Source: Pilimelia anulata (lineage in GTDB: Bacteria > Actinomycetota > Actinomycetes > Mycobacteriales > Micromonosporaceae). From it: a DNA stretch of 64,000 bases. The position numbers and the translations under genes are program-made. Numbering within the stretch: position 1 is the stretch's first letter; each line of letters opens with the position of its first letter. The notes below the pieces were generated by a model. That model was not told the DNA's origin and did no database searches. It worked only from the letters and a program-made list of their open reading frames with translations. The stretch spans positions 868,001 to 932,000 of the forward strand of contig NZ_BMQB01000001.1 in the NCBI RefSeq assembly GCF_014647895.1. The letters run 5' to 3'. Below are positions 16,434 to 25,498 of the stretch, piece after piece.

Positions 16434-18115
16434 GCGAACACCAGCGTCCGGTAGTCGGGGCGGCGGGCGACGAGCGCCGCGTGGGTCCCGGCGTCGGCCG
16501 CCACGCCGTCCACCACCAGGACCACCCGGTCGGCGGCGGCGAGCAGCGCCGGGCTGGTCGCCACCAGCAGCGTGGTGCGGCCGGCGCGGACGCCGCGCAG
16601 CGCGTCGGCGATCCGGCTCTCCGTGACCGTGTCGACCGCGGTGGTCGGGTCGTGCAGGACCAGCACCGGCGGGTCCGCGGCGAGCGCCCGGGCGAGCGCG
16701 ATCCGCTGCCGCTGCCCGCCGGACAGCGACCGCCCCCGCTCGGCCAGCACCGTCGCCGCGCCGTCCGGCAGCGCCGCGACCACCGCGTCCACCCCGGCCG
16801 CGCCGGTCGCCGCGGCCACCGCCGGCGCGCCCGCGCCGGCCGCGGCGATGTTGGCGGTGACGGTCTCCTCGAACAGCGCCGCCGCGTGCGCGGCCACCAG
16901 CAGGTGCCCGCGGGCCGCGAGCGGGTCGAGGTCGGCCAGCGGCCGCCCGTCCAGCAGGATGGTGCCGGCGTCCGGGTCCCGCTCCCGGGCCAGGCAGGCC
17001 AGCAGCGCGGTCGCCGCGGCCGGGTCGGGGGTGGCCAGCGCGACGCACTCGCCCGGCGCGAGCGCCAGGTCGAGGCCGCGCAGCGGGCCCGCGGCCAGGC
17101 CGGTCACCGTCAGCTCCCCGGCCGGCTCCGCCGGTGCGGCCGTACCGGCGGCGGCCGGCGGGCTGCCCAGCAGCGCGGCGACCCGCCCGGCGGACGCCCG
17201 GGCCTGCGCGAACGCCGCGGCGAACCAACTGAACAGGCCCAGCGGCCCGAGCAGGTACTGGGCCAGCCCGACCGCCGCGACGAGCTGGCCGACGGTGATC
17301 TCGCCGCGCAGCGCCAGCCGCCCGCCGAGCAGGGCGACGGCGGCCAGCAGCAGTCCGGTCACCGTCAGCATCGCGCCCTCCTGCCCGGCCCGGGCCCGGG
17401 CGGCGTGCAGGGTGGCGGCGAGCGAGTCGCGGCTGGTCCGCCGGTACCGGTCGACGGCCGTACCCTCGGCCCGCAGCCCCTTCAGCACGCGCAGCCCGCC
17501 GACCAGATCGGCGGCGACGCCGGAGGCGTGCGCGGCGCGGTCCTGCTGGGCCTCGCTGCGCCGCTCCAGCGGGCGGCTGAGCAGGTACGCCAGGTACAGC
17601 ATCGGCGGCGCGGCGAGCAGCACGAGCAGCCCCAGCGGTACGGACACCCGCAGCAGCGCCACCCCGCCCACGCCGAGCCCGGCGACGGCGGCCAGGGCGA
17701 ACGGCAGCACCCGGTGGATCTCGCCGACCCGCTCGGCGTCGTCGGTGGCGATGTTGACGGTCTCCCCGGCCAGCCGCCCCCGCTCGGCGCCGCCCGCGGG
17801 CGCGACCACCCGCGCGGCCAGGTCCAGCCGGATGTCGTGCGCGGTCAGCTCGGCGGCCCGCTCGGCGAACCGCGCGCCGAACCGGAAGCAGAACGCGAAC
17901 CCGAGGAACACCGCCGCGAGCACCCCGACCCAGCCGAGCAGCGCGGGCAGGTCGTTGCGCTGCACGGCCCGGTCGATGATCCGCCCGATCACCAGCGGCA
18001 CGGCCGCCTCGCCGGCCTGGTGCGCGGTGATGAGCAGCGCGCCGAGGGCGAGGGGGCGCCGGTGCCGGCGGACGGCGCCGCGCAGCACGGACCGGCCCGT
18101 GGGGGGTGGCGGCAT
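16430..18115 (-). CDS. ABC exporter half-transporter with lost Walker A/B and intact signature
   Basis: The product is 561 aa: exporter membrane domain (about 15-310) and nucleotide-binding domain (about 335-561). The signature LSGGQRQRIALARAL (464-478) is perfect. The Walker A position reads ATPDPAAATAL (361-371) with no GxxGxGKS/T, and Walker B reads VLVLHDPTTAVD, where His488 replaces the Mg-binding Asp and the catalytic Glu is Asp. The Q-loop Gln is also lost. This subunit can therefore not bind ATP in its own site, but supplies the LSGGQ that completes the site of the downstream subunit. GAGGAG lies about 7 bases before ATG 18115. First gene of the two-gene operon. Confidence 0.9.
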   Translation of the reverse strand: MPPPPTGRSVLRGAVRRHRRPLALGALLITAHQAGEAAVPLVIGRIIDRAVQRNDLPALLGWVGVLAAVFLGFAFCFRFGARFAERAAELTAHDIRLDLAARVVAPAGGAERGRLAGETVNIATDDAERVGEIHRVLPFALAAVAGLGVGGVALLRVSVPLGLLVLLAAPPMLYLAYLLSRPLERRSEAQQDRAAHASGVAADLVGGLRVLKGLRAEGTAVDRYRRTSRDSLAATLHAARARAGQEGAMLTVTGLLLAAVALLGGRLALRGEITVGQLVAAVGLAQYLLGPLGLFSWFAAAFAQARASAGRVAALLGSPPAAAGTAAPAEPAGELTVTGLAAGPLRGLDLALAPGECVALATPDPAAATALLACLARERDPDAGTILLDGRPLADLDPLAARGHLLVAAHAAALFEETVTANIAAAGAGAPAVAAATGAAGVDAVVAALPDGAATVLAERGRSLSGGQRQRIALARALAADPPVLVLHDPTTAVDTVTESRIADALRGVRAGRTTLLVATSPALLAAADRVVLVVDGVAADAGTHAALVARRPDYRTLVFA

Positions 18116-18165
18116 GAACGCTCCTCGAACGAGTCCGGGACGGTCCGACCGGACCCCCGTCCGGG

Positions 18166-18184
18166 GAAGGGTACCCTAACCACA
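18166..18184. promoter_or_regulatory. Weak IdeR-type iron box candidate upstream of the ABC exporter
   Basis: GAAGGGTACCCTAACCACA keeps the half-site core CTAACC and AGG..TA, about 12 of 19 consensus positions, and resembles the box at 10835 read in reverse (GGTTAGGGTACC versus GGTTAGCGGTACC). It is 50 bases upstream of the exporter start and about 85 bases upstream of the divergent small gene. Confidence 0.45.
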
Positions 18185-18269
18185 CCCTCGGGTCGGCGTC
18201 CGTCGCGCGGGTGGTTCGGGGGGTGGCGGTGTGGGGTAAGGGAGCGGCGCCTAGCCACTGGAGGACGCC

Positions 18270-18569
18270 ATGACCAACGTGGAGCTGCTGGTACAGGAAG
18301 CCAGGGACCTGCTCAACCACCCGCAACTGCCGACCTGGGAGGAGGAGCACCTGCGCCTGTCCCGGGCCAGCGCGCTGATCGGGCTCGCCCAGCTCGCCGA
18401 GCTGTCCCGGATCACCACCGCCCTGGAGTCCCGCCTCCCGGCCGCCGCCGGTCACCCCGGCCCGCCGGCCGGCCCGGCCCACCACGGCCCCGCGGCCGAC
18501 CCCGCCCACCACGCCACCGACCACCCGGCGCCCCCGCACCACGCCCCGCCGCCCCCGCCCGGACACTGA
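18270..18569 (+). CDS. Small protein with His/Pro-rich C-terminal tail
   Basis: The product is 99 aa. Residues 1-55 look like a soluble helical unit (VELLVQEARDLLNHPQLPTWEEEHLRLSRAS, then IGLAQLAELSRITTALES). The last 40 residues are almost only Pro, His, Ala and Gly, with seven or more histidines in HH and H.P.H patterns that could bind metal ions. GGAGG lies 6 bases before ATG 18270. It diverges from the ABC exporter across the iron-box candidate. Family and function not recognised; the metal-binding idea is inference from composition only. Confidence 0.75.
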   Translation: MTNVELLVQEARDLLNHPQLPTWEEEHLRLSRASALIGLAQLAELSRITTALESRLPAAAGHPGPPAGPAHHGPAADPAHHATDHPAPPHHAPPPPPGH

Positions 18570-18615
18570 CGGCCCGGCCCGGCCCGATCCACCCCCGACG
18601 CGGCCGGGGTCCGGC

Positions 18616-21489
18616 TCAGGCGTCCGGGCGCTCGCCGGCCAGCCGGGCCGCCACCGCCGCCCGGCTGGCCACCCCGAGCTTGTCGAACACCCGGCTCAGG
18701 TGCGCCTCCACCGTCTTCGGGCTGACGAACAGCCGCCCCGCGATCTCCTTGTTCGTCAACCCCGACCCGACCAGCGCGGCCACCTCCCGCTCCCGCGCCG
18801 TCAACCCGGCCGGCGCCGTCGCCCCGCCGCGCGCCCGCCGCGGCCGCCGCGACTCCATCTGCCGCTGCGCCCGTACGGTCTGCTCCAGGAACAGCTCCGC
18901 CCCGGTCGCGGCGAACAGCGCCCGGGCCCGGGCGAACCGCGCCCGCGCCCCGGCGGCGTCGCCGCCCGCGCCGAGCGCCATCCCCGCGATCAGGTGCGCC
19001 CGGCCGGTGAACACGTCGGCGCCGGCCCGCTCGAACAGCTCCGCCGCGGCCAGCGCCGTCGCCGCCGCGGCGGCCGGGTCGGTGACCCCCTCGGCGTACG
19101 CCCGGGCGAGCAGCGCCATGCCGCTGCGCAGCGGCAGGTTCCAGCCGGCGGTCGCCGCGGCCGCCCGGTCGGCCCAGGCGTGCGCCCGCGCGGCGTTGCC
19201 CAGCAGCGCCTCCGCCCCGGCCAGCACCTCGAAGAACGCCGGCCGGGTCAGCGCGTCGATGTTGGCCAGCTCCGGGCCCTCGGTGAGCAGCAGGTCGATC
19301 GCGCCGCGCGGGTCCCCGGCGTGCACCCGGGTCAGCGCGGCCATGGCCCGGGCGATGGCGCCGTACCAGTCGCTGTCGCTGCCGGCCAGCGCCACCGCCT
19401 CCGCCGCGTACGCCGCGGCCGCCGGCAGGTCGCCGAGCCACGTGGTGATCCACGTCTGCTGGGACAGCGCCATCGTGCGCAGCTCGTCGCTGCCGGTGAG
19501 CGTGGCGACCTCCAGCGCGTCGTCGAACGCCGCCGCCGCCTCGCCGAGCCGCCCGCGCAGGCTGAGCAGCGCCCCCTCGGTCATCCGCAGGTACGTGATC
19601 AGGTGGTTCTGCCCGGTGGACCGGGCCAGCCGCAGCCCGCGGGCGAGGTGGTCCCGGCCGGCGGTCCAGCGCTCCAGGTGCAGCTCGGCCATCGCCACCC
19701 AGATCGTCGCGTCCAGGTGCCGGGCCAGGTCGGCGTCGAGCAGCGCGTCCAGCGTGCGGGCACCCTCGTCGGCGGCCGCCCGCACGTCCGGGGTGATCAG
19801 CCCCGCGCAGGTGTGCGCCGCCGCGTACACCCCCAGCGCCGCCGCCAGCAGCGCCCGGTCGTCCAGCCGCCGGGCCAGCGCGAGCGCCTCGACGGCCAGC
19901 GGCAGGTCCCGGCCGAACCGCCCCTGGGTCAGCCACGCGGCGATCAGCTCGATCCGCAGCGTCACCGCGACCGCGCCGTGCGGGTCGGCGTCGGCCAGCT
20001 CCCGCAGCAGCAGCGCCCGGGCCCGGGCGTGCCGGCCGAGCAGCCGCTCCAGCATCGCGCAGAACGCCACCAGCGCCGGCCGGTGCTCGACCGCGCTCGG
20101 CGGCAGCAGCCGCAGCGCCTCGTGCGCGGCGTCCCGGCTCTCGGCGAGCCGGCCGCTGACCCCGAGCGCCCGCGCCCGCAGCACCAGCAGCTCGATCCGC
20201 TGGCCCAGCGTGAACAGGTTGTGCGGCAGTAGCCGCAGCGCCGCCGCCAGCCACCGCTCGGCCGACGCGGGCGCGCTGGGCAGCGCCGCCCGGGCCGCGT
20301 TGACCAGCGTGGACACCGCACCCATCTCGCCCGGCCGGGCCGACCGGGCGACGTGCCCGGCCAGTACGGCGCCGGGCGCGCCGCGGGACCGCTCGGCGTT
20401 CGCCGCCCGCCGGTGCGCGCCGATCAGCCACACCGGGTCGGCGCTGGAGTAGGCCGCGCGGCGGACCAGCGGGTGCCGGTACTGCAACCCGCCGCCCGCC
20501 GGCCGGATCAGGTCCCGCGCGGCCAGCGCCCGCAGCCCCGCCTCGACGGTCGCCGCCGGCAGCTCGCTCACCGCCTCCACCAGCGCCGGGTCGACGACCG
20601 TACCGGCCACCGCCGCCGCCGCGGCCACCGTCGCGTACGGCGGGGGCAGCGCGCCCAGCTCCGCCACCAGCGCACCGTCCACCGTGGCGGCGTCGCCGCT
20701 CGGCTCGTCGTCGGGGTCCGCCCCGGACCGGTGCAGCAGCTCCAGGTACAGCGGGTTGCCCGCGCTCGCGGCGAACAGCCCCGCCCGCCGCCGGTGCGGC
20801 ACCCGCCACCGGTCCATCAGCTCCCGCGCCGCCGGGTACGCCAGCGGCCCCAGCGTGAGCAGCTCCGCGTCGCCGCGCCGGACCGCCCCGTCCCACGCTG
20901 TCATCAGCCGCGGCGCGGCCTGCCGCGCCCGCATCCCCACCGCCAGCCGCACCGGCGCGTCGGGGAGCTGCCGCAGCAGGTACTCCAGCAGCTCGATCGT
21001 CCCGGCGTCCGACCAGTGCAGGTCGTCCAGGACCACCAGCAGCCCGGCCGGCGCGGTCTCGGCGAGCGCGGCCAGCAGCCGCCGGGTGGCCCGGAACAGC
21101 CGGAACCGCTCGATCCCGGCGAACTGCTCGGTCGGCCCGCCGGGCAGGTCGGGGAAGGCCGCCCGCAGCACGGCCAGGTTGCCGGGGCCGAGCCGGCCGA
21201 CGACGGCGGGGGAGAGCAGCCCGAGCTGCTCGTGCCAGGCGTCGCAGAGCACGCCGAACGGCAGGTCCTGTTCGTACTCGGCGGCCACCCCGCGCAGCAC
21301 CCACGTGCCGGCGGCGGCCGCCTCGGCGGCGAGCGCCTCCAGCAGCCGGCTCTTGCCGATGCCGGGGTCGCCGCAGACGGCCAGCGCCCAGTGCCGGACG
21401 TCCGGGGCGAGCAGCGTGCGCAGCCGGGCCAGCTCCGCGTCGCGGCCCACCGGTGCGGCGTCCGGCCGGCCGGCGGCGGACAAGCGCAT
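18616..21489 (-). CDS. LuxR-family ATPase regulator (LAL type)
   Basis: The product is 957 aa. The N-terminal AAA/STAND ATPase has GRDAELARL, Walker A CGDPGIGKSRLL and Walker B LLVVLDDLHWSD. The middle is a long alpha-helical, TPR-like region. The C-terminus is a LuxR-type helix-turn-helix: LTAREREVAALVGSGLTNKEIAGRLFVSPKTVEAHLSRVF. Such regulators are large transcriptional activators that bind ATP and an inducer or partner protein; many control secondary metabolism or sugar use. Nothing here names the target; the divergent or downstream neighbours are lipid-modification genes. ATG 21489 was preferred to ATG 21537, which adds 16 Gly/Ala-rich residues; neither has a strong ribosome site. Confidence 0.92.
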   Translation of the reverse strand: MRLSAAGRPDAAPVGRDAELARLRTLLAPDVRHWALAVCGDPGIGKSRLLEALAAEAAAAGTWVLRGVAAEYEQDLPFGVLCDAWHEQLGLLSPAVVGRLGPGNLAVLRAAFPDLPGGPTEQFAGIERFRLFRATRRLLAALAETAPAGLLVVLDDLHWSDAGTIELLEYLLRQLPDAPVRLAVGMRARQAAPRLMTAWDGAVRRGDAELLTLGPLAYPAARELMDRWRVPHRRRAGLFAASAGNPLYLELLHRSGADPDDEPSGDAATVDGALVAELGALPPPYATVAAAAAVAGTVVDPALVEAVSELPAATVEAGLRALAARDLIRPAGGGLQYRHPLVRRAAYSSADPVWLIGAHRRAANAERSRGAPGAVLAGHVARSARPGEMGAVSTLVNAARAALPSAPASAERWLAAALRLLPHNLFTLGQRIELLVLRARALGVSGRLAESRDAAHEALRLLPPSAVEHRPALVAFCAMLERLLGRHARARALLLRELADADPHGAVAVTLRIELIAAWLTQGRFGRDLPLAVEALALARRLDDRALLAAALGVYAAAHTCAGLITPDVRAAADEGARTLDALLDADLARHLDATIWVAMAELHLERWTAGRDHLARGLRLARSTGQNHLITYLRMTEGALLSLRGRLGEAAAAFDDALEVATLTGSDELRTMALSQQTWITTWLGDLPAAAAYAAEAVALAGSDSDWYGAIARAMAALTRVHAGDPRGAIDLLLTEGPELANIDALTRPAFFEVLAGAEALLGNAARAHAWADRAAAATAGWNLPLRSGMALLARAYAEGVTDPAAAAATALAAAELFERAGADVFTGRAHLIAGMALGAGGDAAGARARFARARALFAATGAELFLEQTVRAQRQMESRRPRRARGGATAPAGLTAREREVAALVGSGLTNKEIAGRLFVSPKTVEAHLSRVFDKLGVASRAAVAARLAGERPDA

Positions 21490-21555
21490 GGTCCCACCCC
21501 CGTCCCCCGACGCCCGCCCGGGCGCGCCGGCGGACATCGACGGCGCGCGATGAGA

Positions 21556-23448
21556 CTAGCCGGCCGGCGGGGTCCCCGTCCGCCCGTTCGCCCGCCGGGT
21601 CGCCGGCCGCGGGCGGCCGGTGAACCACGCCATGCTGACGTTCACGAACGCCTCGGCGCGCAGCGCGGCCAGGCCGATCCGGGGCAGGTCGCGGCCGGCG
21701 GCGAAGCACAGGTACCGCGGGCGCCACTGTGGCCGGTACTTGGCGTTGGCCCGGTACAGCGACTCGATCTGCCAGAACCGCGACGCGAACAGCAGCGCCC
21801 GCCGCCACAGCCGCAGCACCGGCCCCGCGCCGAGCCGCTCGCCGCGGGCGAACACCGACCGGAACATCGCGAAGTTCAGCGACACCCGGCGGACCCCCGC
21901 GCCGCCCGCGTACGCCATCAGCTCGCTGACCATCAGCTCGACCAGCCCGTTCGGGGCGGTCCGGTCGCCGCGCATGAGGTCCAGCGACAGGCCCGCGCCG
22001 CCCCACGGCACCAGGTGCAGCAGGCCGCGCACCCGGCCGTCGCCGTCGCGGGCGAGCACGAGGACGCAGCCGTCGTCGTCCGGGCGGCCGAGCCGGCCCA
22101 GCGCCATCGAGAAGCCCCGCTCGGTACCGCCGACCCGGAACGCGTTCGCCGCCGTGAGCGCCTCGGCCAGCTCCGCCGGGCCCATCGCCGCGATCGGCCG
22201 GACGTCGACCCGGTACCCGGCCCGGCGCATCCGCCCGACCGCCTGCCGCACGCCCCGCATGGGCCGCCCGTCCAGGGTGAACTCCGCGGTGTCCAGGATG
22301 GCCTCGTCGCCGAGTTCGATCGCGTCGAGCCCGGCCCGCCGGTACGCCTCGCCGGCCTCCTCGCTGCACCCGATCACCGCGGGCGCCCAGGCGTGCAGCC
22401 GCGCCTCGGTCAGCCAGGCGTCGATCACCTCGGGCCAGCAGGACCGCTCGCCGATCGGGTCGCCCGCGGCGAGGCTCACGCCGTTGAGCACCCGGTACGC
22501 GATCGCCGCCCGGCCGCCCGCGGCGAGCAGCACGTCCTTGTCCGGGCGGATGGCGAAGTAGCCGAGCGAGTCGGCGTCGCCGTGCGCCCGCAGCAGGTTC
22601 CGGACGGCGGCCAGGTCCTCCGGGCGGGCGCCCGGCGCGCGGCCGATCGGGCGCAGCGCGAGCAGGACGGCGACGGCCAGCGCCGCGATGCCGAACGTAC
22701 CGGTCAGCGTCGCGAACGCGTGTGCGGTCCGGCCGGAGGTGAAGTGCAGCCCCGGCGCCTGCCCGATCAGCCCGGCGAGACTGGCCCGGACGAAGTGGTA
22801 CAGCCCCGGCGTACCGCGCAGCCGCTCGGGCCGGGTGGCCAGGAACAGCACCCCGCAGGCCACGCCGCTGCCGGCGATGCCGAGCCCGAACAGCGGCGCC
22901 CGCCACCGGCTGCGCGGGTCGTTCAGCGCGGTGAAGTGCCGCCGGACGGCGAGCAGCAGCGCCACGAGCAGCGCGGTGACCACCGCCTCCTCCCAGTCCA
23001 GCCCCTTGAGCAGGTGCAGGACGGTGGCGGCGACGCTGAGCACCAGCACCGCCCACCAGGCGCTGCGCTTGCGCCGGCGCAGCCCGCCGGCGAGCAGCAC
23101 GAGGAGCACGCCGACCGCGGCGGCGGTGATGTGCGCGGCCAGGATGCCCGAGCGCGGTACGGCGCCGGAGAGCAGCCGCAGCCGCGGGATGTCGGCGGGC
23201 CACACCGCGCTGGCGGCGGTGAGCACGCCGACGAGCGCGACGAGCCGCGCGGTCCAGCGTGCCACCCTGGCGTGTTCCAGCCAGCGTCGCGCAGCAGCAG
23301 CGGCCGCCCCGGCCGATGGCGCCCCGGTCCCGCGGCGGCCGGGGGCGTTGGCCTGCTGCGGGATCGCGCTCGCGGGGACCGGTTCGCCGGGGGGTGGACC
23401 CGGCCGGTGTGCGCTGGCGCGTACGGGCGGAGGGGAAGTAGTAGACAT
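21556..23448 (-). CDS. DUF2156 membrane protein, lysyl-phosphatidylglycerol synthase-like
   Basis: The product is 630 aa. After a Pro/Ala-rich 55-residue N-terminus come about six transmembrane helices (to about residue 270), then a soluble DUF2156 catalytic region with LRAHGDADSLGYFAIRPDK, AYRVLNGVSLAAGDPIG, MRGVRQAVGRMRRAGYRV and VRRVSLNFAMFRSVFARGE. That is the double-GNAT fold of MprF/LysX-type enzymes, which move an amino acid from aminoacyl-tRNA to membrane lipid. The aminoacid and lipid are not predictable. Unlike LysX there is no fused lysyl-tRNA synthetase. The start is ATG 23448 without an obvious ribosome site, possibly leaderless. It diverges from an alpha/beta hydrolase across about 100 bases. 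Confidence 0.88.
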   Translation of the reverse strand: MSTTSPPPVRASAHRPGPPPGEPVPASAIPQQANAPGRRGTGAPSAGAAAAAARRWLEHARVARWTARLVALVGVLTAASAVWPADIPRLRLLSGAVPRSGILAAHITAAAVGVLLVLLAGGLRRRKRSAWWAVLVLSVAATVLHLLKGLDWEEAVVTALLVALLLAVRRHFTALNDPRSRWRAPLFGLGIAGSGVACGVLFLATRPERLRGTPGLYHFVRASLAGLIGQAPGLHFTSGRTAHAFATLTGTFGIAALAVAVLLALRPIGRAPGARPEDLAAVRNLLRAHGDADSLGYFAIRPDKDVLLAAGGRAAIAYRVLNGVSLAAGDPIGERSCWPEVIDAWLTEARLHAWAPAVIGCSEEAGEAYRRAGLDAIELGDEAILDTAEFTLDGRPMRGVRQAVGRMRRAGYRVDVRPIAAMGPAELAEALTAANAFRVGGTERGFSMALGRLGRPDDDGCVLVLARDGDGRVRGLLHLVPWGGAGLSLDLMRGDRTAPNGLVELMVSELMAYAGGAGVRRVSLNFAMFRSVFARGERLGAGPVLRLWRRALLFASRFWQIESLYRANAKYRPQWRPRYLCFAAGRDLPRIGLAALRAEAFVNVSMAWFTGRPRPATRRANGRTGTPPAG

Positions 23449-23550
23449 GGGAGTTCGGTTCTACCACGCGCCGGTCCGCCCGGGGTGTCCCTGTCGGCTT
23501 CCCGACGCGGCGCGCGCGGCGAATGGCGGCGGTCGTATGGTGGGCCGACG

Positions 23551-25329
23551 ATGACCGTCGAGGAGACCCCCGCCGCCGCACCGCCCGCCGCCGCGGGCGG
23601 CGCTCCCCGTCCGCGCCCGCCCGCGGACCGCGTCGCCCGGAATGTCACCGACCGCGGCTTCGCCGGCCCGCCCCTGGACGACCGCATCCCGGCCAGCGAC
23701 GGCCCCCACCGGGACGGCCCCCACCGGGACAGCACCGACCGCGACGGCGTCGATCGGGTCGCTGCTGGCGCCCCCCACGCCGACCGGCGGGCCACCCTGC
23801 GGCGGCGGATCGTCCTTTGTGCGGTATTCGCCCTGGGGGCCGCGCTCGGCGGGGCCGCCGTCGCCGGCTACTCCGGGCTGGCCGACCGGCTGTCGCTGCT
23901 GGTCCCGGCGCTGTGCTGGATCGTCGAGGGCCTCGCGCTCGCCGCCCTGGCGACCTCCTGGCTGCGCGCCGGCCGCCGCTGGCGGCGGTGGATCCTGCCG
24001 GGCCTGTTCGCCGGCGCCGCCCTGCTGGTGTACGTCACGAAGTTCCTGCTGTGGCACACCGGCGCGGTCACCGACCCGTACCCGGAGCTGTTCCTGCTGC
24101 TCGCCGCCGCGCTGCTGCTCGCCCTGGCCGGGCTGCCGTTCACCCTGCGCGGCCACCGCCGGGCCGCCCGGATCGCCGCGATCCTCGCCGTACCACTGAC
24201 CGCGCTCGGCGCGGGACTCTGCGTGAACCGCGAGTACGGCCTGTACGTCTCCGTCGGCGACCTGCTCGGCCACGGCACCCCGCTGACCGGGGTGGACCGC
24301 CTGCCGACCGGGCCCACCGCCGAGCTGCCCGAGCGGCCGCGCCGGCACCGGGGGACGATGGTCGCGTTCACCGCGCCGGGGGAGCGCTCCGGCTTCGTCG
24401 CCCGACCCGGCGCCGCGTACCTGCCGCCGGCCTACTTCACCCGCGAGCGGGACCGGCTGCCCGTCCTGCTGATGCTCCCCGGCACGCCGGGCGCCCCGCT
24501 GCACTTCGTCCGCTCGGGCCGGGCCGCCGAGCTGGCCGACCGGTACGCCGCCGCGCACGGCGGCCGGGGCGCGGTGCTGATCTTCGTCGACCCGAACGGC
24601 CGGTCCACCCACGACACCGAGTGCGTGGACGGGCCGCAGGGCACCTCCGAGACGTACCTGACCCGGGACGTCCCGGCGGCGGTCGCCCGCACCCTGCACG
24701 TACCGCACGACCCGCGCCGGTGGGGCGTGGTCGGCTTCTCCGCCGGCGGGACGTGCGCCGTGCACCTCGCGCTGCGCCACCCGGACCGGTTCGGCCACTT
24801 CGTCAGCATCGGCGGTGACCCCGAACCGGCCCTGCGCACGCCCGAGCAGACGCTGCGCGAGCTGTTCGGCGGCTCGGTGCAGAAGCAGCGGGCGTACCGG
24901 CCCGCCCGGATCCTCGCCACGCACCGCTTCGTCGGCATGACCGGCTGGTACGCCGCCGGCAACGCCGACCCGCACCGCCGTACCACCGCCCGCGCGCTGG
25001 CCGCGGCGAGCACGGCCGCCGGCATCCGCGCCCGGACCGTCATCGCCGACGGCGGCCACACCTGGCGGTTCGTGAAGACGGCGCTGGAGCACCTCCTCCC
25101 GACCCTGTACGCCGACCTGGGCGTCGGCGCGCCGCCGGGCGCGCCCGTGCCGCCGCTGCCCCGGGCGATCCCGCTGGGCCCGAACGCCGGCCGGCCCCGG
25201 CCCGCGCCCACCGCCCCGCCGGCCCCCGGCGGCAGCCCCCGACCCACCGCCCGCCCCGACCCGACGGCCGTCCGCGCCGCCCCGCCCGGCCTCCCGGCGG
25301 AAGCCGACCGCCGCACCCGCACCCGCTGA
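23551..25329 (+). CDS. Membrane-anchored alpha/beta-hydrolase (esterase family)
   Basis: The product is 592 aa. A charged N-terminus with GPHRDGPHRD repeats is followed by about five helices (about 85-235) and an extracellular alpha/beta-hydrolase domain. The nucleophile is Ser397 in GFSAGG, His503 lies in DGGHTW, and LLMLPGTPG-type sequence precedes them. It resembles esterase-D/mycolyltransferase-like hydrolases. A Pro-rich disordered tail of about 60 residues ends the protein. It sits back-to-back with a lipid aminoacyltransferase-like gene; in Pseudomonas aeruginosa such a synthase is paired with an aminoacyl-PG hydrolase (PA0920/PA0919), so removal of amino acid from lipid is a reasonable guess. 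Confidence 0.88.
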   Translation: MTVEETPAAAPPAAAGGAPRPRPPADRVARNVTDRGFAGPPLDDRIPASDGPHRDGPHRDSTDRDGVDRVAAGAPHADRRATLRRRIVLCAVFALGAALGGAAVAGYSGLADRLSLLVPALCWIVEGLALAALATSWLRAGRRWRRWILPGLFAGAALLVYVTKFLLWHTGAVTDPYPELFLLLAAALLLALAGLPFTLRGHRRAARIAAILAVPLTALGAGLCVNREYGLYVSVGDLLGHGTPLTGVDRLPTGPTAELPERPRRHRGTMVAFTAPGERSGFVARPGAAYLPPAYFTRERDRLPVLLMLPGTPGAPLHFVRSGRAAELADRYAAAHGGRGAVLIFVDPNGRSTHDTECVDGPQGTSETYLTRDVPAAVARTLHVPHDPRRWGVVGFSAGGTCAVHLALRHPDRFGHFVSIGGDPEPALRTPEQTLRELFGGSVQKQRAYRPARILATHRFVGMTGWYAAGNADPHRRTTARALAAASTAAGIRARTVIADGGHTWRFVKTALEHLLPTLYADLGVGAPPGAPVPPLPRAIPLGPNAGRPRPAPTAPPAPGGSPRPTARPDPTAVRAAPPGLPAEADRRTRTR

Positions 25330-25498
25330 CGCGATACCGGTGGCCGTGCCTCGCCACGACCGCCGGCCAGTGGCAGCGCGCCGCGAACGCAGCAGCCGGT
25401 GGCACCGTGTGGTCACCGACCACCGGGCGGCACCGCGTGATCCACCCACCGCCGGGCAGCCGCGACCGCCGGCGGCAGCGCGGGCAGGGTCGCGGGCC

